Positions 24,808 to 32,569 of a stretch of 64,000 nucleotides of DNA are shown here, piece after piece (position 1 is the stretch's first letter; each line of letters begins with the position of its first letter). The notes beneath the pieces are model-generated. The model searched no databases. It was not told the origin of the DNA and was given only the letters and a program-made list of their open reading frames with translations. The DNA comes from Acetatifactor sp. (GTDB lineage: Bacteria > Bacillota > Clostridia > Lachnospirales > Lachnospiraceae). The stretch is from the NCBI GenBank assembly GCA_016293615.1, contig JAEDDX010000006.1:1-64000 (forward strand). The letters are read 5' to 3'. The translations under genes and the position numbers were made by a program.

Positions 24808-25055
24808 AGCTTAGTTTTATCTACTATGTACTTAGGCAATGGCACCGGATTCTCTTTGAACTGCTCCAGGTATGCCTCAAATATTTCTGTATTTATCAGT
24901 GCAGTATTTCCAACCTTATAAACAGCCCCTGCTTTCTTTGCCATTTCCATAATATGACTTCTGCTTATTCCATACACTGCCTGCCCTTCAGCTGCATTCA
25001 CAAACTTTTTAAACACTTCTTTTGTGTCTGAATATGATTTATAAGAATATCCCAT
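24798..25055 (-). CDS. DUF6462-like small DNA-binding protein (copy C)
   Basis: 85 residues, GGAGGATTAAGGT before ATG 25055. One domain of about 55 residues: KKFVNAAEGQAVYGISRSHIMEMAKKAGAVYKVGNTALI, then FEAYLEQFKENP. The order helix-turn-helix, A-x-Y-K-V-G strand and final helix resembles excisionase/MerR-type winged helices, and matches the DUF6462 group of Lachnospiraceae mobile elements. It is the third gene of an operon with two paralogues. A role in excision or regulation is inferred. Confidence 0.7.
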   Translation of the reverse strand: MGYSYKSYSDTKEVFKKFVNAAEGQAVYGISRSHIMEMAKKAGAVYKVGNTALINTEIFEAYLEQFKENPVPLPKYIVDKTKLKK

Positions 25056-25058
25056 ACC

Positions 25059-25505
25059 TTAATCCTCCTTCCATAACGGATGCTTCATTTCCACAGGCTT
25101 TTCTCTGAATTGCTCCATATACTCATCAAACACATCTAGTCTAATAAGTACTTTACTTCCCTTACTATCACCTACCTTATATACTGCTCCCGCTGCTCTT
25201 GCCATTTCAATAAACCGATTGCGTCCAATATTATAAATAAGTGTTCCTTCACCTACCCTCACAAATTTACGTTGAATTAGCTTTGATGATCTTCCTACTT
25301 TTGTTAAGTGCTTCATATAGTCCTCCAATGGTTCAATCTTAATTAATCGTATTTTGGATAATTGGTACACCGCACCTGCTGCCTTTGCGTATGCAACAAT
25401 AAGCGTTTCATCTATTCCAAAATACTGTGCTGCCTCTTCATATCTTACAAATCGTTTCATCATTTTGGATGCCTCATTTCCACGAGGCGGTAATATAACT
25501 GCCAT
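25059..25505 (-). CDS. Tandem DUF6462-like protein (copy B, two domains)
   Basis: 148 residues holding two divergent copies of the domain seen in its neighbours: residues ~16-70 (KRFVRYEEAAQYFGI..AYAKAAGAVYQLSKIRLI) and ~84-140 (RKFVRVGEGTLIYNI..EMARAAGAVYKVG..RLDVFDEYMEQFREKP). The second copy is closer to gene C; the first is more diverged around its recognition helix. A fused dimer could bind two half-sites or a longer asymmetric site. The stop is 3 bp before gene C. Confidence 0.7.
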   Translation of the reverse strand: MAVILPPRGNEASKMMKRFVRYEEAAQYFGIDETLIVAYAKAAGAVYQLSKIRLIKIEPLEDYMKHLTKVGRSSKLIQRKFVRVGEGTLIYNIGRNRFIEMARAAGAVYKVGDSKGSKVLIRLDVFDEYMEQFREKPVEMKHPLWKED

Positions 25506-25513
25506 ATACTCAC

Positions 25514-25732
25514 CTACTTATAAAAATCATCTTCTACGATTCTGAATGTCTCCAAATACTCGTCAAGAATTTCGGTATTTACCAAAACCAACTGACCGAC
25601 CTTATAACATGCTTTTGCATCTTTAGCCAACTCTTGAAATTTGCTTAAACCCATACTATACATTTTGGCTCCTTCCGCATATCTCACAAACTTCTGCACA
25701 TTTCTTTTGTTAGGTGCTTCTTTACCTGTCAT
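25514..25732 (-). CDS. DUF6462-like small DNA-binding protein (copy A)
   Basis: 72 residues from ATG 25732, set by AAGGAG eight bases upstream (an ATG two codons earlier is possible). One domain: QKFVRYAEGAKMYSMGLSKFQELAKDAKACYKVGQLVLV, then LDEYLETF. It is the first gene of the three-gene operon and the outermost ICE gene at this end, the place where excision control genes often lie. Confidence 0.68.
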   Translation of the reverse strand: MTGKEAPNKRNVQKFVRYAEGAKMYSMGLSKFQELAKDAKACYKVGQLVLVNTEILDEYLETFRIVEDDFYK

Positions 25733-25773
25733 ACCCATGTCTCCTTTCCATGTTTTTTCTCCATAACGCAAAA

Positions 25774-25811
25774 AGAGGATACTTTCTAAATTTCTTTAGA
25801 AAATATCCTCT
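25774..25811 (-). terminator. Long hairpin with T-run at the ICE edge
   Basis: Arms of 17 bp with a single mismatch (AGAGGATA..TTCTAAA / TTTAGA..TATCCTCT) and a four-base loop, followed on the minus strand by TTTTTGCG. It would stop transcription arriving from lysS, or act as an attenuator for the DUF6462-like genes that start 42 bp further on. Confidence 0.75.
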
Positions 25812-25879
25812 AAGTAGTGCTTATCTTTTAATTTTGCTTTTCAATAAGATTGTAAATCCTTGTACACTCTTTGTTATGA

Positions 25880-25985
25880 CTATTGCTTTTGATGGTCAAA
25901 ATAATGGTCAAATGACCATCCCACACCCTTCAAACCCGCATAAATACTGGATTTTTTAGGTTGTGCTTCGCATCGTCGGGAACAG
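25880..25985. other. attR: Candidate attachment-site end of the ICE at lysS
   Basis: ICE-type DNA meets the lysS 3' end near 25956-25980. Just inside are ATGGTCAAA at 25892-25900 and again at 25904-25912, the second forming the palindrome ATGGTCA-AA-TGACCAT (25904-25919). Such short repeats are typical integrase or excisionase arm sites. The crossover core was not defined, as the other end is outside the window. Confidence 0.5.
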
Positions 25986-27557
25986 CAGCACATCCCTGAT
26001 CGCGGGGCTGTTCGTCATGATCATCACGAGTCTGTCGATGCCGTAGCCGATGCCGCCGGTGGGAGGCATACCGATTTCGAGGGCGTTGAGGAAGTCTTCG
26101 TCGGTGTGTTCTGCCTCATCGTCGCCTGCTGCGAAGTTTTCTTCCTGGGCGGCGAAACGGGCTCTCTGGTCAATGGGGTCGTTGAGTTCGGAGTATGCAT
26201 TGCACATTTCCCAGCCATTGATAAATAATTCAAATCGCTCTACATAGCCTTCCTTGTCGGGCTTCTTCTTGGTAAGAGGAGAAATCTCGATGGGATGGTC
26301 CATGATGAATGTGGGCTGGAGCAGGTGCTCTTCCACGAAGGTCTCGAAGAAGAGGTTCAGGATGTCGCCCTTTTTGTGGCGGGCTTCATACTCAACATGC
26401 ATTTCGTCTGCGATTTTCTTGGCAGCCTCTGTGTCGGGAATCTGGTCAAAGTCGACTCCGCTGTACTTCTTGACGGCGTCGATCATGGTCATGCGCGCAA
26501 AAGGCTTGCCGAAGTCGATTTCCAAATCGCCGTACTTTACGGTGGTGGAACCGTTTACGGTCTGAGCGATGGTGCGGAACATGTTCTCGGTGAGATCCAT
26601 CATTCCGTAGTAATCAGTGTATGCCTGGTACAGCTCCATCAGGGTGAACTCAGGGTTGTGTCTGGTGTCAAGGCCTTCGTTTCTGAATACGCGGCCGATC
26701 TCGAATACTCTCTCAAGGCCGCCGACGATCAGCCTCTTCAGGTAAAGCTCAAGGGAAATACGAAGCTTGAGATCCTCGTCGAGGGCGTTGAAGTGTGTCT
26801 CGAAGGGACGCGCTGCCGCACCGCCCGGATTGGAAACCAGAAGGGGGGTCTCAACCTCGAGGAAGCCCTGGGCTCCGAGGAAGGAACGGATGGTGGAGAT
26901 GATCTGTGATCTCTTGATGAAGGTCTCTCTGGAGTCAGCATTCATGATGAGGTCGACATATCTCTGTCTGTATCTGGTATCGGTATCGGTCAGTCCGTGG
27001 AACTTCTCGGGAAGGATCTGCAGGCTCTTGGTCAGGAGGGTCATGCTGACTGCATGGATGGAGATCTCGCCGGTCTTTGTTCTGAATACATAGCCCTTTA
27101 CGCCGTAGATATCGCCGATGTCCGATTTCTTGAAGTCAGCGTATGCTTCCTCGCCGATTGCATCACGCGCTACATACACCTGAACATCGCCCTTTAAGTC
27201 TCTGATGTTGCAGAAAGAAGCTTTTCCCATGACACGTTTGAACATCATTCGTCCCGCAATGGAGACGTTGATGGGGCTTGCATCCATGATTTCTCTTCTC
27301 TCGTTATAGTCCTGATTCGTCACTTCCTTGATCTGCTGCTCGTCGAGTCCGTCCAAAGCGGGCGCAGGTCTGCCTGCAAGAAGCTCTGCCTCGTGTGCGG
27401 TGTATTGCTCCTTTGCATCCGTTGTGTGATGTGTCTGATCATACTTTGTAATCTGAAAAGGATCTCTGCCTGCTTCCTGGAGATTAGCCAGTTTCTCTCT
27501 TCTAACCTTCAGAAGCTGGTTGATATCCTGTACCTGGTTATTCTGTGCTTCTGCCAA
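25956..27557 (-). CDS. lysS: Lysyl-tRNA synthetase, class II
   Basis: 533 residues from a TTG start with GAGAGG. It charges tRNA-Lys. The N-terminal OB-fold anticodon domain is followed by class II motifs: motif 2 region FRNEGLDTRHNPEFTLMELYQAY and motif 3 GYGIDRLVM. A short insertion follows residue ~55 (GRPAPALDGLDEQQIKEV). The protein stops at FPTMRSTT. Many Lachnospiraceae LysRS proteins, from memory, continue past FPTMKSLD into a C-terminal tRNA-binding-type extension; here the frame ends exactly where ICE DNA begins, so the tail may be ICE-derived. The catalytic core is intact. Confidence 0.95.
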   Translation of the reverse strand: MAEAQNNQVQDINQLLKVRREKLANLQEAGRDPFQITKYDQTHHTTDAKEQYTAHEAELLAGRPAPALDGLDEQQIKEVTNQDYNERREIMDASPINVSIAGRMMFKRVMGKASFCNIRDLKGDVQVYVARDAIGEEAYADFKKSDIGDIYGVKGYVFRTKTGEISIHAVSMTLLTKSLQILPEKFHGLTDTDTRYRQRYVDLIMNADSRETFIKRSQIISTIRSFLGAQGFLEVETPLLVSNPGGAAARPFETHFNALDEDLKLRISLELYLKRLIVGGLERVFEIGRVFRNEGLDTRHNPEFTLMELYQAYTDYYGMMDLTENMFRTIAQTVNGSTTVKYGDLEIDFGKPFARMTMIDAVKKYSGVDFDQIPDTEAAKKIADEMHVEYEARHKKGDILNLFFETFVEEHLLQPTFIMDHPIEISPLTKKKPDKEGYVERFELFINGWEMCNAYSELNDPIDQRARFAAQEENFAAGDDEAEHTDEDFLNALEIGMPPTGGIGYGIDRLVMIMTNSPAIRDVLLFPTMRSTT

Positions 27558-27607
27558 TTTCTGTTACCTCTCGTTCTATCAAACCGGAAAACTCCGGGGG
27601 TGAATAC

Positions 27608-28093
27608 TTAGTTGCTTCTCTGGATCTCCAGAACCTTGTAAGAAAATACGCCTGCGGCGGTCTCTACTTCTACAGTATCGCCGACCTTGCAGCCGATCAG
27701 AGCCTTGCCTACGGGGCTCTCGTTGGAGATCTTGCCCTTTAAGCTGTTTGCCTCGGTGGAGCCGACAATCTTGTACTCAAGCTCTTCGCTAAACTCAATG
27801 TCAAGAATTCTGACACGGCAGCCGATGTTGATTTTGTCCAGCTCAACTTCTTCCTCGACAACAACCTCAGCATTCTTCAGAATCTTCTCGAGTTCCTCGA
27901 TTCTTGCCTCGATATCGCGCTGCTCATCCTTGGCTGCATCATATTCAGCGTTCTCGGAGAGATCACCCTGCTCTCTGGCTTCCTTGATCTTCTGCGCAAC
28001 TTCCTTACGTTTGACAACTTTCAGTTCGTGAAGCTCATCCTCATATTTGCGAAGTCCCTCATAGGTCAAAATGTTTTTCTTGGTATCGTGCAT
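27608..28093 (-). CDS. greA: Transcription elongation factor GreA
   Basis: 161 residues, full length. The N-terminal coiled coil (LTYEGLRKYEDELHELKVVKRKEVAQ.., with the tip motif DLSENAEYDAAK) inserts into the RNA polymerase secondary channel to rescue backtracked complexes. The C-terminal FKBP-like domain contains SPVGKALIGCKVGDTVEV. It is the first gene after a consensus promoter and precedes lysS by 50 bp, so the two are probably co-transcribed. Confidence 0.96.
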   Translation of the reverse strand: MHDTKKNILTYEGLRKYEDELHELKVVKRKEVAQKIKEAREQGDLSENAEYDAAKDEQRDIEARIEELEKILKNAEVVVEEEVELDKINIGCRVRILDIEFSEELEYKIVGSTEANSLKGKISNESPVGKALIGCKVGDTVEVETAAGVFSYKVLEIQRSN

Positions 28094-28211
28094 TTTCTTT
28101 TACCCTTCCTACTCTGAATATTATTTCCGATAGTGGATCGCAGCTTAAAAGCCCTGTTTGAAAGTGTCTCCGTTGACTTTCGGGTATACTTTCCCACCTT
28201 CAATGCGATAT

Positions 28212-28240
28212 ATTGTAAACGCATTCTCTATCACTGTCAA
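28212..28240 (-). promoter_or_regulatory. Consensus promoter for greA-lysS
   Basis: TTGACA (28235-28240) and TACAAT (28212-28217) on the minus strand with exactly 17 bp between, about 120 bp before the greA start. Nearly perfect housekeeping sigma-factor site. Confidence 0.85.
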
Positions 28241-28254
28241 GAAAAACCATGAAA

Positions 28255-29235
28255 TTAAGAAATACCGCCAAAGATTTCATCCACTCCGGCAAGCAGTTGT
28301 TCCATTGTTTCCATCGAATTGATCATGCCCCTGAAATGTGCCGAGTGAGGCATTCCGGCCGTGTACCAAGCGAGGTGTTTGCGCATCTCCCTGACAGCGG
28401 TGTATTCTCCCTTGAACTTAAGCTGGAGTGCGGCATGCCGTAAGACGGTCTCGCGCTTTTCTGCCGCATCCGGCGCGGGCAGGAGGGTACCGTCTTCGAG
28501 GTAGGCGTTCACCTCCCTGAAAATCCAGGGATTCCCCTGTGCGGCTCTGCCGATCATGATTCCGTCGCAGCCGGTCTGCTCCAGAAGGGCTTTGGCCGCC
28601 TGCGGGCTGTTCACATCACCGTTTCCGATGACGGGGATCTTCACGGCTTCCTTGACCTGTCTGATGATATCCCAGTCAGCCTTGCCGCTGTAATACTGGG
28701 CTCTGGTCCTGCCGTGTACCGCAATGGCCGCCACGCCGCAGCTTTCTGCAATCTTCGCGATCTCCACGGCATTGATGTTTGCGTCATCAAAGCCTTTGCG
28801 GATCTTGACGGTAACGGGCTTGTCGACCGCCCTGACCAGTTTGCTCAATATCTCTTCCGCAAGCTTGGGCTGTTTCATCAAAGCGCTGCCTTCTCCGTTG
28901 TTGACGACCTTCGGCACGGGACAGCCCATATTGAAGTCCAGTATGGAGAAAGGGCGCTCTGCGATCTGCGCCGCCATCCGGGCGATGATGTCGGGGTCTG
29001 AGCCGAACAGCTGGAGGGACGCCGGTACTTCCTCCGGATGGATCGTCAGAAGCTCCTCTGTATTTTTGTTGTGATAGTAGATGGCCTTGGCACTGACCAT
29101 TTCCATGCAGACGAGTCCCGCTCCCTGTTCTCTGCAGAGCAAACGAAAAGGCAGGTCTGTTACGCCTGCCATGGGAGCAAGAATGATTTGGTGATCCAGT
29201 GTCACATTGCCGATGGTCAACTTACTCATTTTCAT
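28255..29235 (-). CDS. dusB: tRNA-dihydrouridine synthase (DusB family)
   Basis: 326 residues. FMN-dependent reduction of uridines in the tRNA D-loop. TIM-barrel signatures: LAPMAGVTDLPFRLL at the N-terminus, FNMGCPVPKVVNNGEGSALM with the catalytic cysteine, VKIRKGFDD and GNGDVNSPQAA for FMN. The start overlaps the DUF6145-like gene by 14 bp, indicating translational coupling; the order argF-birA-DUF6145-dusB reads as one unit. Confidence 0.94.
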   Translation of the reverse strand: MKMSKLTIGNVTLDHQIILAPMAGVTDLPFRLLCREQGAGLVCMEMVSAKAIYYHNKNTEELLTIHPEEVPASLQLFGSDPDIIARMAAQIAERPFSILDFNMGCPVPKVVNNGEGSALMKQPKLAEEILSKLVRAVDKPVTVKIRKGFDDANINAVEIAKIAESCGVAAIAVHGRTRAQYYSGKADWDIIRQVKEAVKIPVIGNGDVNSPQAAKALLEQTGCDGIMIGRAAQGNPWIFREVNAYLEDGTLLPAPDAAEKRETVLRHAALQLKFKGEYTAVREMRKHLAWYTAGMPHSAHFRGMINSMETMEQLLAGVDEIFGGIS

Positions 29236-29575
29236 TCACCAGTCCTGAGATGTCCTGTTTCAGGATAAACACCTTGTAGTAGAGGCTCAAAGACTCAAAC
29301 AGTTCCTGTCTTTTCCTGCGCACCTCGGAAACCATCAGTCCGCTGCTGACCTCATCATAGTAGATGTCGTCATCATCGGCGTTGGTCTCAAGCACGACAT
29401 TGCCGTCTTCCTCAAACGCAATGGTAAACACACCGCCGACTTCCTCGGTAAACAGCACACACAGTATGTGGAGTTCATCCTTGATGGAATCCGGAAGGGC
29501 GTTGAATGTTTCGTTGAAGTAGTACTTCATCTCGTAAGAATTTGCTCCGCAGAGCACCATTTTTTCGTTCTCCAT
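29222..29575 (-). CDS. DUF6145-like protein
   Basis: 117 residues from the ATG at 29575 (AAGAGG upstream). Acidic, soluble. The segment ELHILCVLFTEEVGGVFTIAFEEDGNVVLE and the DADDDDIYYDE stretch match the small DUF6145 proteins commonly found beside dusB and birA in Lachnospiraceae. Function unknown. It starts 13 bp after birA and overlaps dusB. Confidence 0.7.
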   Translation of the reverse strand: MENEKMVLCGANSYEMKYYFNETFNALPDSIKDELHILCVLFTEEVGGVFTIAFEEDGNVVLETNADDDDIYYDEVSSGLMVSEVRRKRQELFESLSLYYKVFILKQDISGLVNENE

Positions 29576-29588
29576 ACTCATCCTCTTA

Positions 29589-30569
29589 TCAAGTATAGCC
29601 GTAGATACCGCGGACGGATACCTCACCGGCAAATATTTCCTTTTCGCTGCCGTCTTCTAAGGTGACCAGCAGTTCTCCGCGTGCATTGATGCCCTTTGCG
29701 AGCGCAGTAAACTCTCCGCCCGGATCCAGCACACGGACCTGTCTGCCGCAGTTGACCAGCAGGGAATTGTATTCCTCCATCAATGCGGTCAGATCGCAGT
29801 GTTGTAAAAATCGGTCATAGTATGTTTCAAAGGCCTTCATGATATTCGCAACCAGGGTAGCCCTGGGAACCTTCCGGCCGCAAATTTCTTCTAAGGAGGA
29901 AGCAACATGCGCTATCTCCGGCGCAAAGTCCTGCTTTCCGACATTGACGCCGACACCGATGACAATGTAGTGAATGTAGTCTCTCTCCACGCTCATCTCA
30001 GTCAGGATACCGCAGATTTTTCTGCCTTCCGCCACAATGTCGTTGGGCCACTTGATGTCGGGTGTCTTACCGACCGTATCACCGATTCCTTTCGCAACCG
30101 CCATCGCCATGACCAGGGTCAGCATGGGGGCTCTGTCAGGAGAAAGCTCCGGCTTTAGCAAAAGCGTAAAGTAGGCGTTGGCTCCTGCCGGGCTGATCCA
30201 GCATCTTCCTCTTCGGCCGCGTCCTGCCGTCTGTCTGTCGGCGACGATCAGGGTGCCGTGGGGCGCTCCTTCTTCGGCTGCCAGTTTTGCGCGCACATTG
30301 GTGGAATCGATAGTCTCGAAGAAATGAACAGGCTTTCCGGCCCATTGTGTCGTCATGCGGCTCTCCAGCTCGTTTTGTCCGAACACTTCCGCCTCCGTCT
30401 CCAGCAGATAGCCCTTATTCTGCACGGCTTCGATGCGGTAGCCTTCCTTTTTCAGTTGATTGATTGCCTTCCATACGGCTGTGCGGGACACACCGAAGTG
30501 TTCACAAAGCTCCTGTCCGGACACATAGTCGGTGCGCTCCCGCAGCATTGCCAGAATCTGTGCTTTCAT
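29589..30569 (-). CDS. birA: Bifunctional biotin-protein ligase/repressor
   Basis: 326 residues. An N-terminal winged helix (residues 1-60: GQELCEHFGVSRTAVWKAINQLKKEGYRI) precedes the ligase domain with GRGRRGRCWISPAG and KWPNDIV for biotinyl-AMP formation, and a C-terminal SH3-like domain. It attaches biotin to carboxylases and, as a class II BirA, can repress biotin genes; no biotin gene is in the window. It starts 18 bp after the argF stop. Confidence 0.94.
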   Translation of the reverse strand: MKAQILAMLRERTDYVSGQELCEHFGVSRTAVWKAINQLKKEGYRIEAVQNKGYLLETEAEVFGQNELESRMTTQWAGKPVHFFETIDSTNVRAKLAAEEGAPHGTLIVADRQTAGRGRRGRCWISPAGANAYFTLLLKPELSPDRAPMLTLVMAMAVAKGIGDTVGKTPDIKWPNDIVAEGRKICGILTEMSVERDYIHYIVIGVGVNVGKQDFAPEIAHVASSLEEICGRKVPRATLVANIMKAFETYYDRFLQHCDLTALMEEYNSLLVNCGRQVRVLDPGGEFTALAKGINARGELLVTLEDGSEKEIFAGEVSVRGIYGYT

Positions 30570-30587
30570 CTGTCATCCTCGACTGTA

Positions 30588-31577
30588 TCAGCCAACCAAT
30601 GTTGCGTACATGATTGCCTTGATGCTGTGCATACGGTTCTCAGCCTCCTCGAAGACGAGGGACTGTTCGGACTCAAACACTTCGTCCGTCACTTCCATCT
30701 CATCAATGCCGAACTTCTTACTGATCTCGGCTCCGATCTCAGTCTTGAGGTCATGGAATGCGGGCAGGCAGTGCAGGAAGATTGCCTTGTCGCTTGCGTT
30801 GTCCATGGCAGCCTTGTTGACCTGATAGGGAAGAAGGTCTTTGATGCGCTCTGCCCAGATTTCGTCAGGCTCACCCATGGATACCCAGACATCCGTATAA
30901 ATGACCTCCGCATTTTTGGTTCCTTCTGTCACATCCTCGGTCAGGGTGATGCTGCCGCCGGTCTGTGCGGCGATTTCGCGGCACTGTGCAACCAGCTCGT
31001 CATTCGGGAAGTATTTACTGCTGGTACATGCGACAAAGTGCATACCCATCTTCGCGCAGGTAACCATCAGGGAGTTGCCCATGTTGTAGCGGGCATCGCC
31101 CATATATGTGAAATGAATGCCCTTCAGATAGCCGAAGTGCTCCTTGATGGTAAGCAGGTCAGCGATCATCTGGGTGGGATGAAATTCATTGGTCAGTCCG
31201 TTCCAAACAGGGACCTTGGAATAGGCTGCGAGTTCCTCCACGATCTCCTGTCCGTAACCGCGGTATTCAATGCCGTCAAACATGCCTGCCAGTACTCTTG
31301 CGGTGTCACGGATGCTCTCCTTCTTGCCGATCTGGGAGCTCTTGGGGTCGAGATAGGTGGTGCCCATGCCGAGGTCATGCGCTGCGACCTCGAAGGAGCA
31401 TCTGGTACGGGTGCTGGTCTTCTCGAAGATCAGGGCGACATTTCTGCCTCTGAGCACATCCACGGGAATCCCTCTCTTTTTCTTGTCCTTTAAGTCTGCT
31501 GCCAGATCCACCAGATACAGGATCTCTTCCGGTGTAAAATCAAGCAGTTTCAGAAAATCACGTCCTTTTAAATTCAT
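30588..31577 (-). CDS. argF: Ornithine carbamoyltransferase
   Basis: 329 residues from ATG 31577 (AAGGAAGG upstream). Makes citrulline from ornithine and carbamoyl phosphate. Motifs: STRTR for carbamoyl phosphate, DARYNMGNSLM, and HCLPAFHD with the catalytic cysteine. The enzyme may be anabolic (argF) or catabolic (arcB); without arcA or arcC nearby the biosynthetic role is favoured. It heads the argF-birA-DUF6145-dusB unit, reading from its own promoter. Confidence 0.93.
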   Translation of the reverse strand: MNLKGRDFLKLLDFTPEEILYLVDLAADLKDKKKRGIPVDVLRGRNVALIFEKTSTRTRCSFEVAAHDLGMGTTYLDPKSSQIGKKESIRDTARVLAGMFDGIEYRGYGQEIVEELAAYSKVPVWNGLTNEFHPTQMIADLLTIKEHFGYLKGIHFTYMGDARYNMGNSLMVTCAKMGMHFVACTSSKYFPNDELVAQCREIAAQTGGSITLTEDVTEGTKNAEVIYTDVWVSMGEPDEIWAERIKDLLPYQVNKAAMDNASDKAIFLHCLPAFHDLKTEIGAEISKKFGIDEMEVTDEVFESEQSLVFEEAENRMHSIKAIMYATLVG

Positions 31578-31621
31578 GTATGGAGCCTTCCTTTCTACCA
31601 TTTGGTGATATCCTCTTTGGA

Positions 31622-31638
31622 GGCGTCTTTCCGACGCC
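31622..31638 (-). other. Hairpin in the argF leader
   Basis: GGCGTC/GACGCC around TTTCC, inside the roughly 120-base leader between the argF promoter and start. Adjacent GGACCGG/CCGGACC-like repeats (31639-31660) add structure. No T-run; no known arginine box or riboswitch was recognised. Confidence 0.35.
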
Positions 31639-31699
31639 GGTCCGGATGTCCGGTCCCTGCCCCGAAAAAGATTCTCTATAAAAAGAAACAGTTATCAAT

Positions 31700-31728
31700 A
31701 ATATATCTTATTTTACGCGATAATTCAA
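31700..31728 (-). promoter_or_regulatory. Probable argF promoter
   Basis: TTGAAT (31723-31728) and TATATT (31700-31705) on the minus strand with a 17-bp spacer. It is back to back with the plus-strand promoter at 31794. Confidence 0.6.
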
Positions 31729-31793
31729 GACAAAGATTTCTTCCGCCGCTTTCCCACAATCCGCCCTGCGGCTGATATTTCGCCCTGAAAGAT

Positions 31794-31822
31794 TTGACAA
31801 GCAGGGCATAAAAAGGTATGAT
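31794..31822 (+). promoter_or_regulatory. Promoter of the GT2-flavoprotein-SMR operon
   Basis: TTGACA (31794-31799), 17 bp, TATGAT (31817-31822); the first gene starts 47 bp further at 31869 with GAGGACGAAATA before ATG. Confidence 0.8.
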
Positions 31823-31868
31823 GAACAATAGAGTTTTTATGAGTACGCAATGAATTGAGGACGAAATA

Positions 31869-32555
31869 ATGACTGTAGCGCTTTGCCTGATCACCTGGAA
31901 TGAACTGGATGGCTGTAAGCATGACGTTCCTTTGATTGACAGGACGAAATTTGAGCAGATTCTGTGCGTAGACGGCGGCAGTACCGACGGAACCGTGGAG
32001 TATCTGAAGGAGCAGGGAATCGAGGTATTCCCGCAGCGGGAAAAAGGGCTGAACCAGGCCTGTCGCGAAGCTGTCGAGCACTGCACCTGTGACGCCTTTG
32101 TATTCTTCCACCCGAAGGGAACCATACCGGTGGAAGACACTTACAAATTCCGCGCCTTCTATGAGGATGGGTACGAGCTCGTCATCGGCAGCCGTATGAT
32201 GAAGGACTCCGTAAACGAGGAGGACGGACATCTGCTTAAGCCGCGAAAGTGGTTCGTACTGGGTCTCGGCGTCGCAGCATTCATCCTGTTTCGCAGGGAG
32301 GGCTATACGGTCTGGGATACCCTGCACGGCTTCCGCGGCATGACGGTAGAAGCGTTCAAGAAGCTGGAAATCTCTGACATGAGCCCGTCCGTTGACATCG
32401 AAATGGTATGTCGTTCCTATAAGTTTCGCATGAAGCGCATCGAGTTCCCGACGAGGGAGTCCTCACGCATTGGCGGCGAGACGCATTTCAAAGCCTGGTC
32501 AACCGGCAAGAAACTGCTTCGGTACCTCTGGTGGGAGATTTGGCGCGACAGATAA
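31869..32555 (+). CDS. GT2-family glycosyltransferase (polyprenyl-phosphate type)
   Basis: 228 residues. GT-A fold signatures: TVALCLITWNE at the N-terminus, VDGGSTDGTVEYL for the nucleotide-sugar pocket, LVIGSRM and a WDTLHGFRGM region. This resembles the soluble domain of dolichyl/undecaprenyl-phosphate sugar transferases (DPM1, ArnC-like), without their membrane tail. The next genes are a flavoprotein and two four-helix SMR proteins, which supports synthesis of a lipid-linked sugar for export. Donor and acceptor are unknown. Confidence 0.85.
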   Translation: MTVALCLITWNELDGCKHDVPLIDRTKFEQILCVDGGSTDGTVEYLKEQGIEVFPQREKGLNQACREAVEHCTCDAFVFFHPKGTIPVEDTYKFRAFYEDGYELVIGSRMMKDSVNEEDGHLLKPRKWFVLGLGVAAFILFRREGYTVWDTLHGFRGMTVEAFKKLEISDMSPSVDIEMVCRSYKFRMKRIEFPTRESSRIGGETHFKAWSTGKKLLRYLWWEIWRDR

Positions 32556-32569
32556 TAGGAGGATTTCTC

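Noticed and set aside
24600..24809. 69-residue plus-strand frame in the noncoding region
   Set aside because: No ribosome site, low-complexity C-terminus made of terminator T-run codons, and it ends inside the terminator.
26295..26909. 204-residue plus-strand frame within lysS
   Set aside because: Antisense to a strongly supported lysS with no own signals.
28094..28254. T-box or lysine riboswitch ahead of greA-lysS
   Set aside because: The leader is about 120 bp with no T-box motif, and the promoter and greA order argue for a simple constitutive unit.
30258..31493. 411-residue plus-strand frame opposite argF and birA
   Set aside because: It is antisense to two well-supported genes, has no ribosome site or recognisable domain, and is Cys/His-rich as expected from antisense reading of GC-rich codons.
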